From NCBI GenBank assembly GCA_902494935.1, contig CABUVH010000105.1:1-6954 (forward strand): a DNA stretch of 6,954 bases, in the 5' to 3' direction. The translations under genes were made by a program, and so were the position numbers. The notes under the pieces were generated by a model. The model saw only the letters and a list, made by a program, of their open reading frames with translations, had not been told where the DNA came from and ran no database searches. Source of the DNA: an uncultured Collinsella sp. (GTDB lineage: Bacteria > Actinomycetota > Coriobacteriia > Coriobacteriales > Coriobacteriaceae). This document shows positions 6,673-6,954 of this stretch, piece after piece (the first letter of the stretch is position 1; every line of letters begins with the position of its first letter).

Positions 6673-6677
6673 TCGGT

Positions 6678-6701
6678 GCAAGGGGTAGCTAATTTTGGAC
6701 G
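6678..6701 (+). repeat. 24-nt repeat, copy B, downstream of the phosphoesterase gene
   Basis: The core GGTAGCTAATTT (6684-6695) lies 11 nt after the phosphoesterase stop, and the 24-nt block matches copy A (3951-3974, minus strand) at 20 positions. It is followed by GGGGCC and a six-T run (6707-6712). No strong stem precedes the T-run: the best is AAGG with CCTT across a loop of about 20 nt. If this is the terminator it is an unusual one. Confidence 0.5.
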
Positions 6702-6728
6702 GGGCCTTTTTTGACTACTTTTGCCCTT

Positions 6729-6784
6729 CTGCCCGCAAATTGATTTTTCAGGGACGGGGATTAAATAATCATTTGGCTGCCCGC
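6729..6784. repeat. 40-bp imperfect palindrome flanked by 8-bp direct repeats
   Basis: CTGCCCGC occurs at 6729-6736 and again at 6777-6784. The 40 bp between them have near-inverted ends, AAAT(T)GATT at 6737-6745 and AATCATTT at 6767-6774, with one bulged T. The middle holds GGGACGGGG (6751-6759). This could be a miniature element with a target duplication, or a structured intergenic repeat. CTGCCCGC also occurs at 3971-3978, which weakens the duplication reading. Confidence 0.3.
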
Positions 6785-6839
6785 TGGCTAAGTGAGTAGA
6801 CTTTTTTGGAAATGCCGAGCACCCAACATATTTGCCTCA

Positions 6840-6868
6840 ATAAAACCGACGCTCCTATAAGTTGTCAA
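6840..6868 (-). promoter_or_regulatory. Candidate leftward promoter in the 3' tail region
   Basis: On the minus strand a perfect TTGACA (plus 6863-6868) and TTTTAT (plus 6840-6845, four of six matches) are 17 bp apart. A transcript would start near 6833 and run left towards the convergent phosphoesterase. No recognisable gene lies downstream; a 13-codon frame begins with ATG at 6829. It may drive a small or antisense RNA, or be chance. Confidence 0.3.
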
Positions 6869-6954
6869 GAGGCAGTTTGCGGGAGCGCTCTCTCCAATTC
6901 GCACAGGAGCTCGTAATACCTCCTCTCCAGTTTCGTCGACCGCCGTTTCCCCCG
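6865..6954 (-). CDS. Possible 3' end of an unidentified gene entering from the right edge
   Basis: The minus-strand frame is open from the window edge for 29 codons to a TGA at 6865-6867. It reads as a basic, helical tail containing KLERRYYELLCELERAL. Its third codon positions are mostly G or C, like the real genes here, while the flanking DNA to the left is more A/T-rich. I do not recognise a family. A competing 34-residue plus-strand frame (6812-6916) has no ribosome site and is less protein-like. If real, this gene converges on the phosphoesterase gene. Confidence 0.4.
   Translation of the reverse strand, partial: RGKRRSTKLERRYYELLCELERALPQTAS

Noticed and set aside
5773..6681. 302-codon minus-strand frame opposite the phosphoesterase
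   Set aside because: The phosphoesterase shows all metal motifs, a promoter and a ribosome site. The antisense product has no recognisable domain, and the frame runs through the divergent promoter region.
6702..6712. GGGGCC followed by six T as a classical terminator for the phosphoesterase
   Set aside because: No adequate GC stem precedes the T-run. Only a 4-bp pairing across a long loop is possible, so it is not listed as a terminator.
1..6954. CRISPR array, tRNA or rRNA gene, insertion sequence, prophage or toxin-antitoxin pair
   Set aside because: I looked on both strands. No regularly spaced repeats, cloverleaf, transposase motif or small paired frames with ribosome sites could be supported.

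Overview
The window is a G+C-rich stretch of bacterial chromosome carrying mostly housekeeping genes. Its short-form serine biosynthesis enzymes, high third-position G+C and simple sigma70-like promoters fit a gut actinobacterium of the Coriobacteriia, with Collinsella as best guess. That assignment is inference from sequence style; no rRNA or other marker gene is present to prove it.

Layout, left to right. (1) Positions 1-1215, minus strand: an almost complete M20 zinc-peptidase/deacylase (ArgE/DapE type) that runs off the left edge. It has its own candidate promoter, whose -10 box lies inside a perfect dyad. (2) Positions 1294-1380: two hairpins after serA, the distal one with a T-tract on the minus strand, closing the serine operon. 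(3) Positions 1393-3750, minus strand: serC followed by serA, 69 bp apart, with a small GC hairpin at the serC stop. Together they encode steps 2 and 1 of serine synthesis. (4) Positions 3751-3977: the serC promoter and leader, then a short stretch holding one copy of a 24-nt repeat. (5) Positions 3978-5579, minus strand: a K+(Na+)/H+ antiporter with two C-terminal RCK_C/TrkA_C-like domains. (6) Positions 5580-5832: a divergent promoter region with several dyads. (7) Positions 5833-6672, plus strand: a PPP-type metallophosphoesterase. (8) Positions 6673-6954: a lower-G+C tail with a second copy of the 24-nt repeat, short direct and inverted repeats, a consensus-like minus-strand promoter, and what looks like the 3' end of another minus-strand gene entering from the right.

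serC and serA work together: SerA oxidises 3-phosphoglycerate and SerC transaminates the product to phosphoserine. The phosphatase SerB is not in the window. SerA keeps the serine-binding residues of its ACT domain, so feedback inhibition by serine is likely, but it lacks a glutamate at the usual catalytic position. The antiporter and phosphoesterase are divergently transcribed and share a control region; nothing ties them functionally.

I found no clear new defence, mobile or RNA system. The observations most worth checking are the repeated element directly downstream of two unrelated stop codons, the altered SerA active site, the dyads over or beside promoters, and the small structured region at the right end.
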